From positions 1 to 40,716 of the forward strand of contig NZ_JAIMIA010000037.1 in NCBI RefSeq assembly GCF_019966495.1: a stretch of DNA of 40,716 nt. The letters run 5' to 3'. Under the pieces are notes generated by a model that saw only the letters and a program-made list of their open reading frames with translations, was not told where the DNA came from and made no database searches. Position numbers and translations under genes: made by a program. This stretch comes from Tateyamaria pelophila (GTDB taxonomy: Bacteria; Pseudomonadota; Alphaproteobacteria; Rhodobacterales; Rhodobacteraceae). Each line of letters starts with the position of its first letter. Within the stretch, counting starts at the first letter, position 1. Below are positions 17,145 through 25,777 of this stretch, piece after piece.

Positions 17145-18554
17145 ATGTTTACCCGCCTCAGCCTGCGCCTGCGCATCTTCCTCTTTTTCTGCCTGCTGGC
17201 GGGGGGGGCGGTCGCGCTGGCGGGCGGGGCGCTTTGGTTTGGCTGGTCGCGCGGCGCGGATAGCCTGCCGTCCGCTCCCTTCCTGACCGCCTTCCTCATC
17301 TTTGCATTTCTGAACACGGGCCTTGCTGTGGCGGTCTGGCTATTGTTTGACGAACATGTCGCAAAACCCATCGGCGCGCTGGCCGCAGATTTGCGATTAC
17401 GGGCGCATTCAGGCGTGGACCGTCCGGTCGATCCCCAGGTTGCGCGCTATTTGGGGGATCTGGCCCCGGCGGCACAGGCCGTCTCTCAAACCCTCAGCAC
17501 ATCCGTATTGGACACCGCCAGCAAGGTGGCCCGCGAAACCGAGCGGCTGAAAGCGGAAAGCGAGCGTTTGACCGCCCTGTTGACGGAAATTCCGGTCGCG
17601 ACCATTCTGCTCAACCCGTCTCAGGAAATCGTGCTCTATGACGGACAGGCGGCAGATGTCTTGTCGCAAGTCGCACAACCGCGCCTCAAGGCACCGCTGG
17701 CGGATTACTTCGATCCGACCGCCTTTTTCGAAGCCGTCGGCACCCTGTCGGACGACCTGCCCGAAGCAGCATTTACTCTCACCGATCCGACCGGAGTGCA
17801 TAGCTATGAGGCACGTGTGAAATCGCTGGCCCAGGACGGCCATGTGCTGCTGATTGACGTTCAGTCCGACCCGCGTCAGCCGATTGCGCCGCGCCCGCTG
17901 GTGTTTGACTTTGACCTGATCGACCCGGGCGAGCGCACAGCCATCAAGGATACAAAGCTTCGGGACCTGTGTTTCGTGGCATTCGACACCGAGACGACGG
18001 GCCTCAGCGTGGAAAAGGATGACATCGTGCAAATCGGGGCGGTCCGCGTCCTGAACGGTCGGATCGTCAAGGGCGAAAGGGTCGAGACCTACGTGAACCC
18101 CGGTCGCCCGATTCCGCCTGCCTCGACCCGCATTCACCATGTCACCGACGACCATGTCGCAGGAGCCCCGGACATCGCCCGTGCCGGAAAGGACTTGCAC
18201 CACTTCTCCAGAAATGCCGTGCTGGTGGCCCATAACGCGCCCTTTGACATTGGATTGTTGCGCAAGACAGCCGTGCAGTCGGGTGTGACCTGGGATCATC
18301 CGGTGCTCGATACTGTGTTGCTGTCCGCCGTCGTTTTCGGCACCACCGAAGCGCATAGCCTCGATGCATTATGTGAACGCCTGTCGGTCACCATCCCCCC
18401 GCATCTGCGCCATACGGCTCTGGGAGATGCTCAGGCAACTGGCGAAGCGCTGGTAAAGCTCATCCCCATCCTTGAAAGCAGAGGGTTCTCCACGTTCGGA
18501 GAGGTCGTTGACGCAACGCGAAAACATGGCCGCCTGTTGCAGGATCTGAATTAG
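17145..18554 (+). CDS. Membrane-anchored DnaQ-like 3'-5' exonuclease with PAS-like region
   Basis: This 469-residue protein has two N-terminal membrane segments (about residues 11-32 and 44-67), a linker with HAMP-like and coiled-coil character (about 70-145) and a PAS-like region (about 146-240, EIPVATILLNPSQEIVLYD). The C-terminus is a DEDDh exonuclease like the epsilon subunit of DNA polymerase III (about 275-440). All catalytic residues are visible: Asp 281 and Glu 283 in FDTETTGL, Asp 368 in HNAPFDIGLL, and His 423 and Asp 428 in HTALGDA. Replicative epsilon subunits have no membrane or sensor parts, so this is probably a signal-controlled nuclease, not a proofreader. The acetate-gene context suggests a regulatory role, substrate RNA or DNA unknown. 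Confidence 0.9.
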   Translation: MFTRLSLRLRIFLFFCLLAGGAVALAGGALWFGWSRGADSLPSAPFLTAFLIFAFLNTGLAVAVWLLFDEHVAKPIGALAADLRLRAHSGVDRPVDPQVARYLGDLAPAAQAVSQTLSTSVLDTASKVARETERLKAESERLTALLTEIPVATILLNPSQEIVLYDGQAADVLSQVAQPRLKAPLADYFDPTAFFEAVGTLSDDLPEAAFTLTDPTGVHSYEARVKSLAQDGHVLLIDVQSDPRQPIAPRPLVFDFDLIDPGERTAIKDTKLRDLCFVAFDTETTGLSVEKDDIVQIGAVRVLNGRIVKGERVETYVNPGRPIPPASTRIHHVTDDHVAGAPDIARAGKDLHHFSRNAVLVAHNAPFDIGLLRKTAVQSGVTWDHPVLDTVLLSAVVFGTTEAHSLDALCERLSVTIPPHLRHTALGDAQATGEALVKLIPILESRGFSTFGEVVDATRKHGRLLQDLN

Positions 18555-18900
18555 AGACCACGGAAAAGGCGCCTGTGTGAAACCCGGTCTTCGCCGCAAC
18601 AACCGAATGTCACCAGTTCCGTCTGCGCGACCCTGCTGGCGACCCGGTCAGCGCCCCCGTTGAACCAGAAAAATCGTCGCCGGGCACTTCGTCTTCGAGA
18701 CTTTGAAACCCGTCCTTGTAGAATTGTCCGAGCAAGTTGATTGGTCAAACCAACCCACCTGTGCCATGCAGGTCCTGCGGTCTGAGAGTGCGTCGGCAGA
18801 TAGCGCGCGTCTGGCCATCCAAATGCCGTCTTGCGCTGCGGTTGCTTGACCAACTGGAAACGGGCTGCACATTGACAAGGAAAAAATCGGAGTTCGTGCA
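18555..18900. promoter_or_regulatory. Intergenic region upstream of the esterase gene, with palindrome TTGGTCAAACCAA
   Basis: I see no gene in these 346 bases. They must hold the promoter for the esterase-GST pair. TTGGTCAAACCAA at 18741-18753 is a perfect 5-bp inverted repeat around three bases, and the half-site TTGACCAA recurs inverted at 18845-18852. TGGT-N3-ACCA resembles operators of FadR-type GntR regulators, but no such regulator is adjacent. The functional reading is tentative. Confidence 0.35.
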
Positions 18901-19716
18901 TTGATCCGCTGCCTCGCAATCGCCCTTCTCGCCTTACTGCCGCTGTCAGCAGCGGCTCAGGACTGTGGTCCCGACAGCCCTTGTGAGATCGCAGGCGGCA
19001 CGTATCACCTTCGACTGCCTGCGGGCGACGGACCGCACCCCGTTCTGATCTGGTACCATGGCCATCGTGGCAATGGAGCCTCCATCCATCGTGGCGGCGG
19101 CTTGCAGAACGATTTTCTCGAAAATGGCTATGCTCTTTTGGCACCGAATGGGTACCAATCCGGCGATGGGCCGCGCAGCTATCCAGCGCGGGAAGGATCG
19201 CCACGCGATGATGTCGCCTTTACCTTTGCTGCTCTCGCAGACGCCGGGCAACGCGCTTCGCTGAATACAGATCGCGTTTATGTAGGCGGTTTTTCGGCCG
19301 GAGGGTCGATGGCGTGGCTCTTGGCCTGCGCCGCCGGGGATCGTCTGTCCGGGATGGTCAGTGTTGCCGGTGCGCTGAGACGACCCAATGCGACCGATTG
19401 CGCGGGGCTGAAAGGTCTGCCGATCCTTCAGATCCATGGCTTTGGTGACGGTCAGGTTCCGTTCGAAGGGCGTGCCATTCGCAACTGGCATCAAGGCAGT
19501 GTGTGGGATGCGCTGGAGCGTGCGCGGGTTGTAAACGGGTGCCGGTCAAACCCGGATCGAGTCGAGATTGACGAAGCGTACCGGAGCCGCGTTTGGGATG
19601 TATCCTGCGACACAGGCGCTGTCCGGCTGGACGTCCATGACGGCGGACACGGGCTGCCCCGTGGCTGGACGGCACGGGCGCGCGACTTTCTGGAAGGTCG
19701 GCCAGTTGCGGAATGA
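18901..19716 (+). CDS. Secreted PHB-depolymerase/feruloyl-esterase-like alpha/beta hydrolase (LpqC type)
   Basis: This 271-residue protein begins at a TTG and has a clear signal peptide (cleavage near SAAAQ-DC, residue 20), so it is exported. The alpha/beta hydrolase catalytic triad is visible: Ser 132 in GGFSAGGS, Asp 183 in HGFGDGQVPF and His 250 in HDGGHGLP. The pattern PVLIWYHGHRGNG and GGFSAGGSMAWLLAC match the LpqC/polyhydroxybutyrate depolymerase-type esterases. Several Cys pairs suggest disulfides in the periplasm or outside. It lacks a separate substrate-binding domain, so soluble esters rather than PHB granules may be the substrate. Its stop is 51 bases before the GST ATG. Confidence 0.88.
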   Translation: MIRCLAIALLALLPLSAAAQDCGPDSPCEIAGGTYHLRLPAGDGPHPVLIWYHGHRGNGASIHRGGGLQNDFLENGYALLAPNGYQSGDGPRSYPAREGSPRDDVAFTFAALADAGQRASLNTDRVYVGGFSAGGSMAWLLACAAGDRLSGMVSVAGALRRPNATDCAGLKGLPILQIHGFGDGQVPFEGRAIRNWHQGSVWDALERARVVNGCRSNPDRVEIDEAYRSRVWDVSCDTGAVRLDVHDGGHGLPRGWTARARDFLEGRPVAE

Positions 19717-19766
19717 CCCAAACGCCCTCGCACCACATCGGACCCGACACACAAAAAGGAAACGCA

Positions 19767-20405
19767 ATGATCGACCTTTACACCTGGACCACCCCGAATG
19801 GGCGCAAGGTCTCTATCCTGCTCGAAGAGTTGGGCGTGCCTTATACCGTCAAGCCCATCGACATCACCAAGGACGAACAGTTCGCCCCCGACTTCCTGAA
19901 GATCGCGCCGAACAACAGGATACCGGCCATCGTCGATCACGAGACCGGCCTGCACCTGATGGAAACGGGTGCCATCATGCTGTATCTGGCCAAAAAGCAT
20001 GACCGGTTTCAGGCTTCGGGTGATCAGTATTGGCATATGGTCGAGTGGCTGATGTGGCAAATGGGCGGTCTTGGGCCGATGCTGGGTCAGGTCCATCACT
20101 TTGTGAAATACAATCCGGGCAAGTCACCCTATGCGGAGGAACGCTATTCCAGCGAAGCACGTCGGTTGTACTGGGTACTGAACACCCAGCTTGAGGGACG
20201 TGACTATGTTGTGGGCGAGGGAACCGGAGACTACACAATCGCGGACATGGCCATTTGGCCATGGATATCGCGCCACGACTTTCAGGGGATTGACCTTGCA
20301 GAATTTCCCAACGTCGCTGCGTGGTACGCACGATTGCTGGCCCGCCCTGCTGTGCAACGCGGGTATCACGTTCCGAAAAAAGTAAACGACATACCGGGGC
20401 TTTGA
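19767..20405 (+). CDS. Glutathione S-transferase, Nu class (YfcG-like)
   Basis: This 212-residue protein matches YfcG/Nu-class glutathione transferases, which have thiol:disulfide reductase activity. The N-terminal thioredoxin-like domain starts IDLYTWTTPNGRKVSILLEE, where Thr-Thr-Pro-Asn is the active-site motif of this class. NNRIPAIVDHETG (cis-Pro loop) and METGAIMLYLAKK (glutathione gamma-glutamyl binding) follow, then an all-helical domain with DYTIADMAIWPW. The ATG at 19767 is chosen because AAAAGGAAA precedes it and the protein then begins at the conserved MIDLYTW; an in-frame start at 19713 would overlap the esterase gene. Confidence 0.92.
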   Translation: MIDLYTWTTPNGRKVSILLEELGVPYTVKPIDITKDEQFAPDFLKIAPNNRIPAIVDHETGLHLMETGAIMLYLAKKHDRFQASGDQYWHMVEWLMWQMGGLGPMLGQVHHFVKYNPGKSPYAEERYSSEARRLYWVLNTQLEGRDYVVGEGTGDYTIADMAIWPWISRHDFQGIDLAEFPNVAAWYARLLARPAVQRGYHVPKKVNDIPGL

Positions 20406-20425
20406 CGTGGCTGACCGCCACGTCA
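20403..20425. terminator. Hairpin shared by two convergent genes, containing both stop codons
   Basis: TGACGTGGC (20403-20411) and GCCACGTCA (20417-20425) form a perfect 9-bp stem with the loop TGACC. The TGA of the GST gene is the first three bases of the left arm, and the TGA of the MFS gene (minus strand) is the last three bases of the right arm. No T-run follows on either side. It probably acts as a two-way terminator or mRNA 3' end for both transcripts. Confidence 0.65.
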
Positions 20426-21604
20426 GCAGGACGGTGTTCCCTTGGCAAGTCGGCGGATCGCAATTCCGAACGTCACGGCCGTAAACACCGCACAAATCAG
20501 CGGGAGCGTGAAACTCTGACCAAGGTCATACAAAGCTCCGCCCACCCACGGAGCCAGAAATCCGGCGAGGCCCCAAGCGGTAAAAATCACGGCAAAGCTG
20601 CGTTGGAATGACAGGCTGCCAAAGGTAATCCGTGTCAGAACCGGGACGGTCGAAGCAACAAGGCCGTATCCCATCGCCACCAGAAAGAGGCCCAGACAGA
20701 CCGATGCCGGGCTGACTGGGATCAGGGCAAAGCTCAATCCGATCAACGTCAACGCCAGAGCTATACTCAAGATCTGCTCCATCTGCAGACGTTGGCTCAG
20801 CCCTGCGACGGACAACCTGCCGCCGGTGTTGCCGAGCGCAATCCCGGCCATGCCAACGCTGGCCAATCCGGCGTTTGCTCCGGCAGCATCCATCATCTTC
20901 GCCCCCAATCCGAGGACCATCAGACCGCTGAAAGAGCCCAGAGCGAAAAGTATCCAGATCAGCCGCATCATCCTTCGGGTGTACACATCCTGGCCGATGG
21001 CCGGGCCTCGGTTCTGCGCACTGACATGCTGCCGAGGTGCAGGCGTCAGCGCGGCAATCAAGGATGCCACAACAAGGACAACACCCAATGGAATCAGACC
21101 GGACAATCCCCAGCCCAAGCCATCAAGCTGGCGCCAAAGCGGGCCGAACACCGCGCCGCCCAGCCCAAAGGCTGCAACCATGGCAGGCGTTGCAACGGTG
21201 TGCCTGCGCATCCGGCCTGCGACGCCCAGTGCCGTGATATACACACCCCCACTGGCCGCGCCGAACCCGCCACTGAACCACAACAGGTAGGCCGGGAAGG
21301 ACGCGGCGTGCGCGGCCCCATAAACACACAGAGCCGCAATAAACCCGTAGGCGCCCACAATCCGGGGGCGCGCAGTCTCGATCGGGATCATCGGGGTCGC
21401 GATGACTGCGAGGGTAAAGCTGACGATTGCCAGGGAAAATACCAGACCGGTCTGCGCGGTCGTGACGGCAAACGTCGCTTGCAACGGCGCGATCAATGCG
21501 CTCCACCCATAGAGTGCGCCAGCGCAAAAGCAGACGAGGCCCGATGCCAGCACAGCACGCAAGCCGATGTCAGGCTGAAGGGCAGTTTGCTTTTCGGCCA
21601 ACAC
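20423..21604 (-). CDS. MFS transporter (OFA-like, probable organic anion carrier)
   Basis: This 393-residue protein has about 12 hydrophobic segments in two halves, typical of the major facilitator superfamily. The N-terminal pattern YGWSALIAPLQATF and the loop FGLGGAVFGPL resemble the oxalate:formate antiporter-like branch that moves organic anions. The start codon at 21604 is GTG (a TTG follows directly). It is divergent from the thiolase gene and the shared palindrome TTGTATCTACAA lies 31 bases upstream of its start, so it is probably controlled together with the thiolase-DUF35-ligase genes and may import the acid they act on. Confidence 0.88.
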   Translation of the reverse strand: MLAEKQTALQPDIGLRAVLASGLVCFCAGALYGWSALIAPLQATFAVTTAQTGLVFSLAIVSFTLAVIATPMIPIETARPRIVGAYGFIAALCVYGAAHAASFPAYLLWFSGGFGAASGGVYITALGVAGRMRRHTVATPAMVAAFGLGGAVFGPLWRQLDGLGWGLSGLIPLGVVLVVASLIAALTPAPRQHVSAQNRGPAIGQDVYTRRMMRLIWILFALGSFSGLMVLGLGAKMMDAAGANAGLASVGMAGIALGNTGGRLSVAGLSQRLQMEQILSIALALTLIGLSFALIPVSPASVCLGLFLVAMGYGLVASTVPVLTRITFGSLSFQRSFAVIFTAWGLAGFLAPWVGGALYDLGQSFTLPLICAVFTAVTFGIAIRRLAKGTPSC

Positions 21605-21634
21605 CAGGCCCCCACAGGCAACGCAGAAATCAAC

Positions 21635-21646
21635 TTGTATCTACAA
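21635..21646. promoter_or_regulatory. Predicted GntR operator TTGTATCTACAA (site 1)
   Basis: This perfect palindrome (TTGTA-TC-TACAA) lies between the divergent MFS and thiolase genes. The identical 12-mer occurs at 37286-37297 before the ABC operon. On the plus strand TTGTAT-N17-CAAGAT (21658-21663) could be the thiolase promoter, so the site would overlap its -35 element. On the minus strand TTGACC (21660-21655) could be the MFS -35 element, with the site just downstream. AT-rich TTGTA...TACAA palindromes are typical of GntR-type DNA-binding domains, for example the AraR operator. The candidate regulator is encoded at 25020. Confidence 0.7.
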
Positions 21647-21701
21647 ATATGTTAGGTCAAGATACCGGGGCAATCCAGTGAAATAATAGGATGCGCGCCA
21701 G

Positions 21702-22883
21702 ATGCACGATGCAACAGTCACAGTGAGCGGGGCTGCGGTGACGCCTTTCAATCGTCGCCGGGATGGCACTGGTCTGCGCGACTGGGCGGCATCCGCTTTT
21801 GATGCAGCGCTGGCGATGTCTGACCTGCACCGCGGCGACATTGATGCGCTCTATGTTGCATCCGAAAGCGACTTTTTTCACCTGCAACTGAACCCTGCCT
21901 CTGTCTTGGCGACCGAGCTTGGTTTAGCCGGCGTAAGTGCGACACGCTGCGAAGGCGGTGGCGCATCCGGGCAGCTGGCGGTACATGCCGCTTTGCGCGC
22001 TGTTCAATCGGGTGCCGCACGCCACGTGGCGGTTGTGGGGGTCGATCCGTCCGCTTCGTCACTGCCCGGCGATGATATCCGCACGCTTTATGGGTTTTCA
22101 TTTGATGCCTGGACGGATGGCATGACCGGGCTGACCTCCACCGCGCTCTACGCCCTGTCCTATCAGGCGTTCACAGAAAGCCATACGGTATCGGATTCTG
22201 ACCTTGCAACCGTCACGATCCAAAACCGCAGCAATGCCTGTCACAATCCCGGCGCACATTTGGGCCGTACGGACAGCGCCGAGGATATCGCGAACAGCCC
22301 GGTGATCGCGCATCCCTATCGCAGACTGCATTGCTCGCCGCTCTCCGACGGGGCTGCGGCCCTGATCCTCTCGGACACAAGCCACCTGCCGACAACACGC
22401 AAGTCCGCGCCGCGTGTGGTTGGTGCGGGTGCTGCAACCGATCACATGCATCTGGGCGCGCGAGCAAAGCCCGGCCTGTTCTCCGCAAAGACACGCGCCA
22501 TGCAACGGGCCTGCGCCGAGGCTGATGTGACACCCAGCGCCGTCAACTATGCCGAAATCTACGACGCATATGCGGGCGCGCAGCTTCAGGGGATCGCCGC
22601 ACTCGGACTGTCAGGCGACGTCATCCGCGATTTGAGGGCCGGTCGCTTTGCTCCGAACGGGGCGTGTCCAATCAACCTGTCAGGGGGCCTTATGGGCCAA
22701 GGAGCCCCTGTGGGCGCAACCGGCGTGGCGCAAACCGCCACCTGCGCCCTGATCCTCGAAGGGCGCTATCATCCCGACCTTCAGCCACAGACCCTGCCGC
22801 AGATCGCTTTGGCGGATACCCACGGCGGTATCTGCACCACATCGGCCGTCACCCTTCTTGCGCAGGGGGCGCGGGCTGCATGA
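21702..22883 (+). CDS. Thiolase-fold protein lacking thiolase catalytic residues (Ltp-like, candidate acyl-CoA aldolase)
   Basis: This 393-residue protein has the thiolase fold of the SCP2/lipid-transfer (Ltp) branch: ATRCEGGGASGQLAVHAA (about 80-97), NYAEIYDAYAG (282-292) and CPINLSGGLMGQGAPVGATG (322-341). The position that holds the acylated Cys in thiolases (x-C-A-S-G) is Gly 87, and the GHP histidine is Ala 335 (GQGAP). The usual HDxF is YDAY. True thiolase chemistry therefore looks impossible. Thiolase-fold proteins paired with DUF35 partners, such as steroid side-chain Ltp2, perform retro-aldol cleavage using tyrosines, which is the best precedent. The stop overlaps the DUF35 start (ATGA), supporting a heteromeric complex. 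Confidence 0.87.
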   Translation: MHDATVTVSGAAVTPFNRRRDGTGLRDWAASAFDAALAMSDLHRGDIDALYVASESDFFHLQLNPASVLATELGLAGVSATRCEGGGASGQLAVHAALRAVQSGAARHVAVVGVDPSASSLPGDDIRTLYGFSFDAWTDGMTGLTSTALYALSYQAFTESHTVSDSDLATVTIQNRSNACHNPGAHLGRTDSAEDIANSPVIAHPYRRLHCSPLSDGAAALILSDTSHLPTTRKSAPRVVGAGAATDHMHLGARAKPGLFSAKTRAMQRACAEADVTPSAVNYAEIYDAYAGAQLQGIAALGLSGDVIRDLRAGRFAPNGACPINLSGGLMGQGAPVGATGVAQTATCALILEGRYHPDLQPQTLPQIALADTHGGICTTSAVTLLAQGARAA

Positions 22884-23266
22884 TCTCCTACCCCCTCTCC
22901 CTCAACTACAGCCTCGCGCCCGGATGGCTTGAACCATTTGTCAGCGGGCTGGAAACCGGCGCGGCATTGGCACGGAAATGTGACGCCTGCGCCGCCGTCA
23001 GCTTTCCACCGCTGCGGGTCTGCCCGTGTGGCGCGACTGATGCAACGTGGGTCACCTTGCCCGGCACGGCACGGATAGAACTGCGTACATACGGGTCCGA
23101 TGGGGCGTTCGGCCTGGTCAGGTTTGACGGCGCGGACACCCGAGCAACGGTCAGGCTTGTCGATATCGCGCCAGACGAGGAGACCGGCCGGATCATGGCA
23201 TCTGATGCCCAACGGCCCATGCTTTGCCTGACAACCATGACCGCGAAAGAGGTTTCGCATGGATAG
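22880..23266 (+). CDS. DUF35 Zn-ribbon/OB-fold protein, partner of the thiolase-fold protein
   Basis: This is a 128-residue protein with a rubredoxin-like zinc ribbon (CDACAAVSFPPLRVCPCG, four Cys, residues about 35-52) and an OB-fold (about 55-125). DUF35 proteins form tight complexes with thiolase-fold enzymes and help bind acyl-CoA. The ATG overlaps the thiolase stop by 4 bases, which indicates translational coupling and probably equal amounts of both proteins. Its own stop overlaps the start of the acyl-CoA synthetase gene by 8 bases. Confidence 0.9.
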   Translation: MISYPLSLNYSLAPGWLEPFVSGLETGAALARKCDACAAVSFPPLRVCPCGATDATWVTLPGTARIELRTYGSDGAFGLVRFDGADTRATVRLVDIAPDEETGRIMASDAQRPMLCLTTMTAKEVSHG

Positions 23267-24920
23267 CACACTTAGGATCCCTGCGGACCGATTGAGCGAA
23301 CTGAACCTGCGCAGAGATGGCACAGGCTATTCTATCGCGTGGGCGCAAGACGCAAACCTGTTTCACATGACGGTCGGAAAGCATCTGGGCGCGGACACAC
23401 GCGACACACCGGCCATGATCTTTGAGGATTCCGCAGGTCGCATTCACGTGCAGAGCTTTGCGGAGGTCGACCGCGCGGCAACGAGCCTCGCGGCGACGCT
23501 GAAACGATTGGGATATGGGCGCGGCAGCCTGATTGGCATTCACACCGGACAGCATCCCGACACGGCTGTCGCGCATATGGCGGTGTGCAAACTGGGCGGC
23601 GTTGCCGTAACCCTGTCGCAGCTTTATGGCCCCGACACCCTCCGCCATGCGCTGAACGATTGCGACCTGCCGGTGATCCTGACCTCGCAGGACGCATGGG
23701 CCCCGATGCGAGCGACCGCGGCAGATAACTTTCCCAAGCTGCACCATGTCTTTTGTCGCGACCCGCAAGGCGATGACCATGATCTGGGTGCCGCCTTGGC
23801 GGCGGATCCTGCGGGGTTTGAACCGGATTATTCCGGAGCAGATGACCCTGCCCTTCTGATGTACACCTCCGGCTCAACCGGCAAACCCAAGGGCATCCTG
23901 CACGGGCACCGGATTTTGGCGGCCTATACGCCGTCGATCAATCTGTTCTTCAACTTGTCGGTGGAGGACCCCGACGCGGTGTATTGGTCGCCCTCTGACT
24001 GGGCGTGGGTCGGTGGGCTGCTTGACATGTTGTTTCCGGCCTGGATGGCGGGCCGCCCGATCGCGACGTCCCTGGACAGGTTTGTCGCCGAAGACGCCTA
24101 TGCCTTCATCAGCCGCCACAAGGTCACGCATACCTTTCTGGCCCCGACGGCGATCAAACGGCTGGCCCAGACGCCAGATCCCCATGCGGCCTATGATCTG
24201 TCGCTCCGGGTGATCTGCACCGGGGGGGAGGCACTGGCCGCTGAAACTCTGAACTGGGCGGAAAACAACCTCCGGGTCGTGTGCAACGAATTTTACGGAA
24301 TGACCGAGGTCAATCACCTCATTGGCAATTGTGCTGCGCTTTTCCCGCGCAGGCCGGGGTCGATGGGTCGCGCCTATCCAGGCCATGACGTGCATCTGGT
24401 GGACGCGGAGGGCAAGGACGTCGTGGACGGTGAGACGGGTGAGATTGTCACAACCCAAACATCACCGACCCGCTTTCTGGGGTATCTCAACAACCCGGAC
24501 AAAACCGCCGAGATGCAGCTTGGCCCCTATTTGCGCACCCACGACTTGGCGGTACGCGACGAAGACGGCTATTTCTGGTACAAGGGCCGATCTGACGATC
24601 TGATCAAGTCTTCAGGGTTTCGCATCGGCCCCACGGAAGTGGAGGAATGCCTGCTGGCGCACCCCAGTGTCGCCGAGGTCGCAGTCATCGCCAAACCGGA
24701 TGCGGAGCGTGGGTCAATCGTGAAGGCGGTCATAAAACTGCGCGCGGGTCATGTTGGTGACGCTGCGCTTTCAGAGGCTCTGCGCGCGCATGTGAAAGCG
24801 CGTTTGGCCGGATACAAGGCGCCCCGCGCCTTTTCTTACGTGGACCGGTTTGAAATGACCTCATCGGGCAAGATCAACCGCCGTGCCCTGCGCGCCGCCG
24901 AGGAAGAAGGAACCGTTTGA
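23259..24920 (+). CDS. AMP-forming acyl-CoA synthetase
   Basis: This 553-residue member of the ANL superfamily activates a carboxylic acid with ATP and CoA. Motifs are LLMYTSGSTGKPKGILHGH (about 204-222), FYGMTEVNH (about 346-354), DEDGYFWYKGRSDDLIKSSG (about 433-452) and the C-terminal SGKINRR with the catalytic lysine (about 536). Sequence style fits the medium-chain/benzoate-CoA ligase-like group with an Acs-like N-terminal extension, not acs itself, and the substrate cannot be read. It follows the thiolase-fold/DUF35 pair with overlapping frames, so it probably supplies their acyl-CoA substrate. Confidence 0.92.
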   Translation: MDSTLRIPADRLSELNLRRDGTGYSIAWAQDANLFHMTVGKHLGADTRDTPAMIFEDSAGRIHVQSFAEVDRAATSLAATLKRLGYGRGSLIGIHTGQHPDTAVAHMAVCKLGGVAVTLSQLYGPDTLRHALNDCDLPVILTSQDAWAPMRATAADNFPKLHHVFCRDPQGDDHDLGAALAADPAGFEPDYSGADDPALLMYTSGSTGKPKGILHGHRILAAYTPSINLFFNLSVEDPDAVYWSPSDWAWVGGLLDMLFPAWMAGRPIATSLDRFVAEDAYAFISRHKVTHTFLAPTAIKRLAQTPDPHAAYDLSLRVICTGGEALAAETLNWAENNLRVVCNEFYGMTEVNHLIGNCAALFPRRPGSMGRAYPGHDVHLVDAEGKDVVDGETGEIVTTQTSPTRFLGYLNNPDKTAEMQLGPYLRTHDLAVRDEDGYFWYKGRSDDLIKSSGFRIGPTEVEECLLAHPSVAEVAVIAKPDAERGSIVKAVIKLRAGHVGDAALSEALRAHVKARLAGYKAPRAFSYVDRFEMTSSGKINRRALRAAEEEGTV

Positions 24921-25019
24921 GGATGAAAAAGCATATTTTCCAAAACTATGGTCCCGCTTGTGAAGCGCACGTTACAGCAACTCCGACGCGGGTCGGGTCG
25001 GCTGGGGAAAGAGGGTAGC

Positions 25020-25766
25020 ATGCCATCAGAGGATCAGCCAAAATATGAACGCGCCTATCAGGTGATCGTGCAGCGCCTGAAATCCGGCCGCTACCCTGTT
25101 GGCGGGCGGATGCCGACGGAAAGCGAACTGGCAGCCCATTTCGATGTCAGTCGCGTCACGATCCGGCGCGCGCTCGATATGCTGGTGCAGGATGGCTATG
25201 TCGAAAGCAAGCAGGGCAGCGGGTATCGTGTATTGACACTATCGCCTGCGTCGGACACCTGCCTCACGTCCTTTACCGATGCGATGCTGCGGGCCGGGCA
25301 CGATCCGTCGTCGCGCTTCATGGCGCTGGATCATTTCGAGGCAGGCGCAGACGCACTCGCACATCTGCCCCCTGAAATGCAGGGTGTCGAGGTCAGCCGC
25401 ATCGTTCGACTGCGCCTTGTGGATGGGAAACCCAGCATGTTGGTCATGACCTACGCGCCGCGCAGCTTGCTCAAAGACGCCCGGCCCGAAGATTTCCCCG
25501 AACGCGGGCCGGGTCAGTCCATCCTGCGCATTCTCAGCGACCGGTTTCAACTCGACTGGTCTGCCGCCTGCGAAGACATCAGCCCCATTCTGGCGGACGA
25601 CGCCATGGCCGAAACCTTTGAGATCGAAAAGGGGCAGCCATTGTTGAAACAGGCCTGTTCCGCCTTTGATGATGCCGGGCGCATCGTCTTTCACGAAGAC
25701 GTCTACCGGGCGGGATCGGTCAGCTTCAACCTGTCGCAAACCGCCAGAACACCCCGCCATGTTTAG
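25020..25766 (+). CDS. GntR-family transcriptional regulator, HutC/UTRA type
   Basis: This regulator of about 248 residues has an N-terminal winged helix-turn-helix (about 8-75, with GGRMPTESELAAHFDVSRVTI and RALDMLVQDGYVESKQGSGY) and a C-terminal UTRA ligand-binding domain (about 90-240), which in this family senses small metabolites, often sugars or sugar phosphates. The ATG at 25020 is preferred because GAGGG precedes it and the wHTH then begins normally; an in-frame ATG at 24948 would add 24 unusual basic residues. It sits in the middle of the island, between the acyl-CoA genes and the nucleoside hydrolase, and is the obvious candidate to bind the two TTGTATCTACAA sites. Confidence 0.93.
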   Translation: MPSEDQPKYERAYQVIVQRLKSGRYPVGGRMPTESELAAHFDVSRVTIRRALDMLVQDGYVESKQGSGYRVLTLSPASDTCLTSFTDAMLRAGHDPSSRFMALDHFEAGADALAHLPPEMQGVEVSRIVRLRLVDGKPSMLVMTYAPRSLLKDARPEDFPERGPGQSILRILSDRFQLDWSAACEDISPILADDAMAETFEIEKGQPLLKQACSAFDDAGRIVFHEDVYRAGSVSFNLSQTARTPRHV

Positions 25767-25777
25767 GACCCAAAACC

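Noticed and set aside
18551-19204. 217-residue minus-strand frame before and inside the esterase gene
   Set aside because: Antisense to the signal-peptide-bearing esterase and Arg/His-rich, as expected for a shadow frame.
12595-20416. Identical TGACC loops in the hairpins at 12585-12609 and 20403-20425
   Set aside because: The shared sequence is only five bases and the stems differ, so a common element cannot be claimed.
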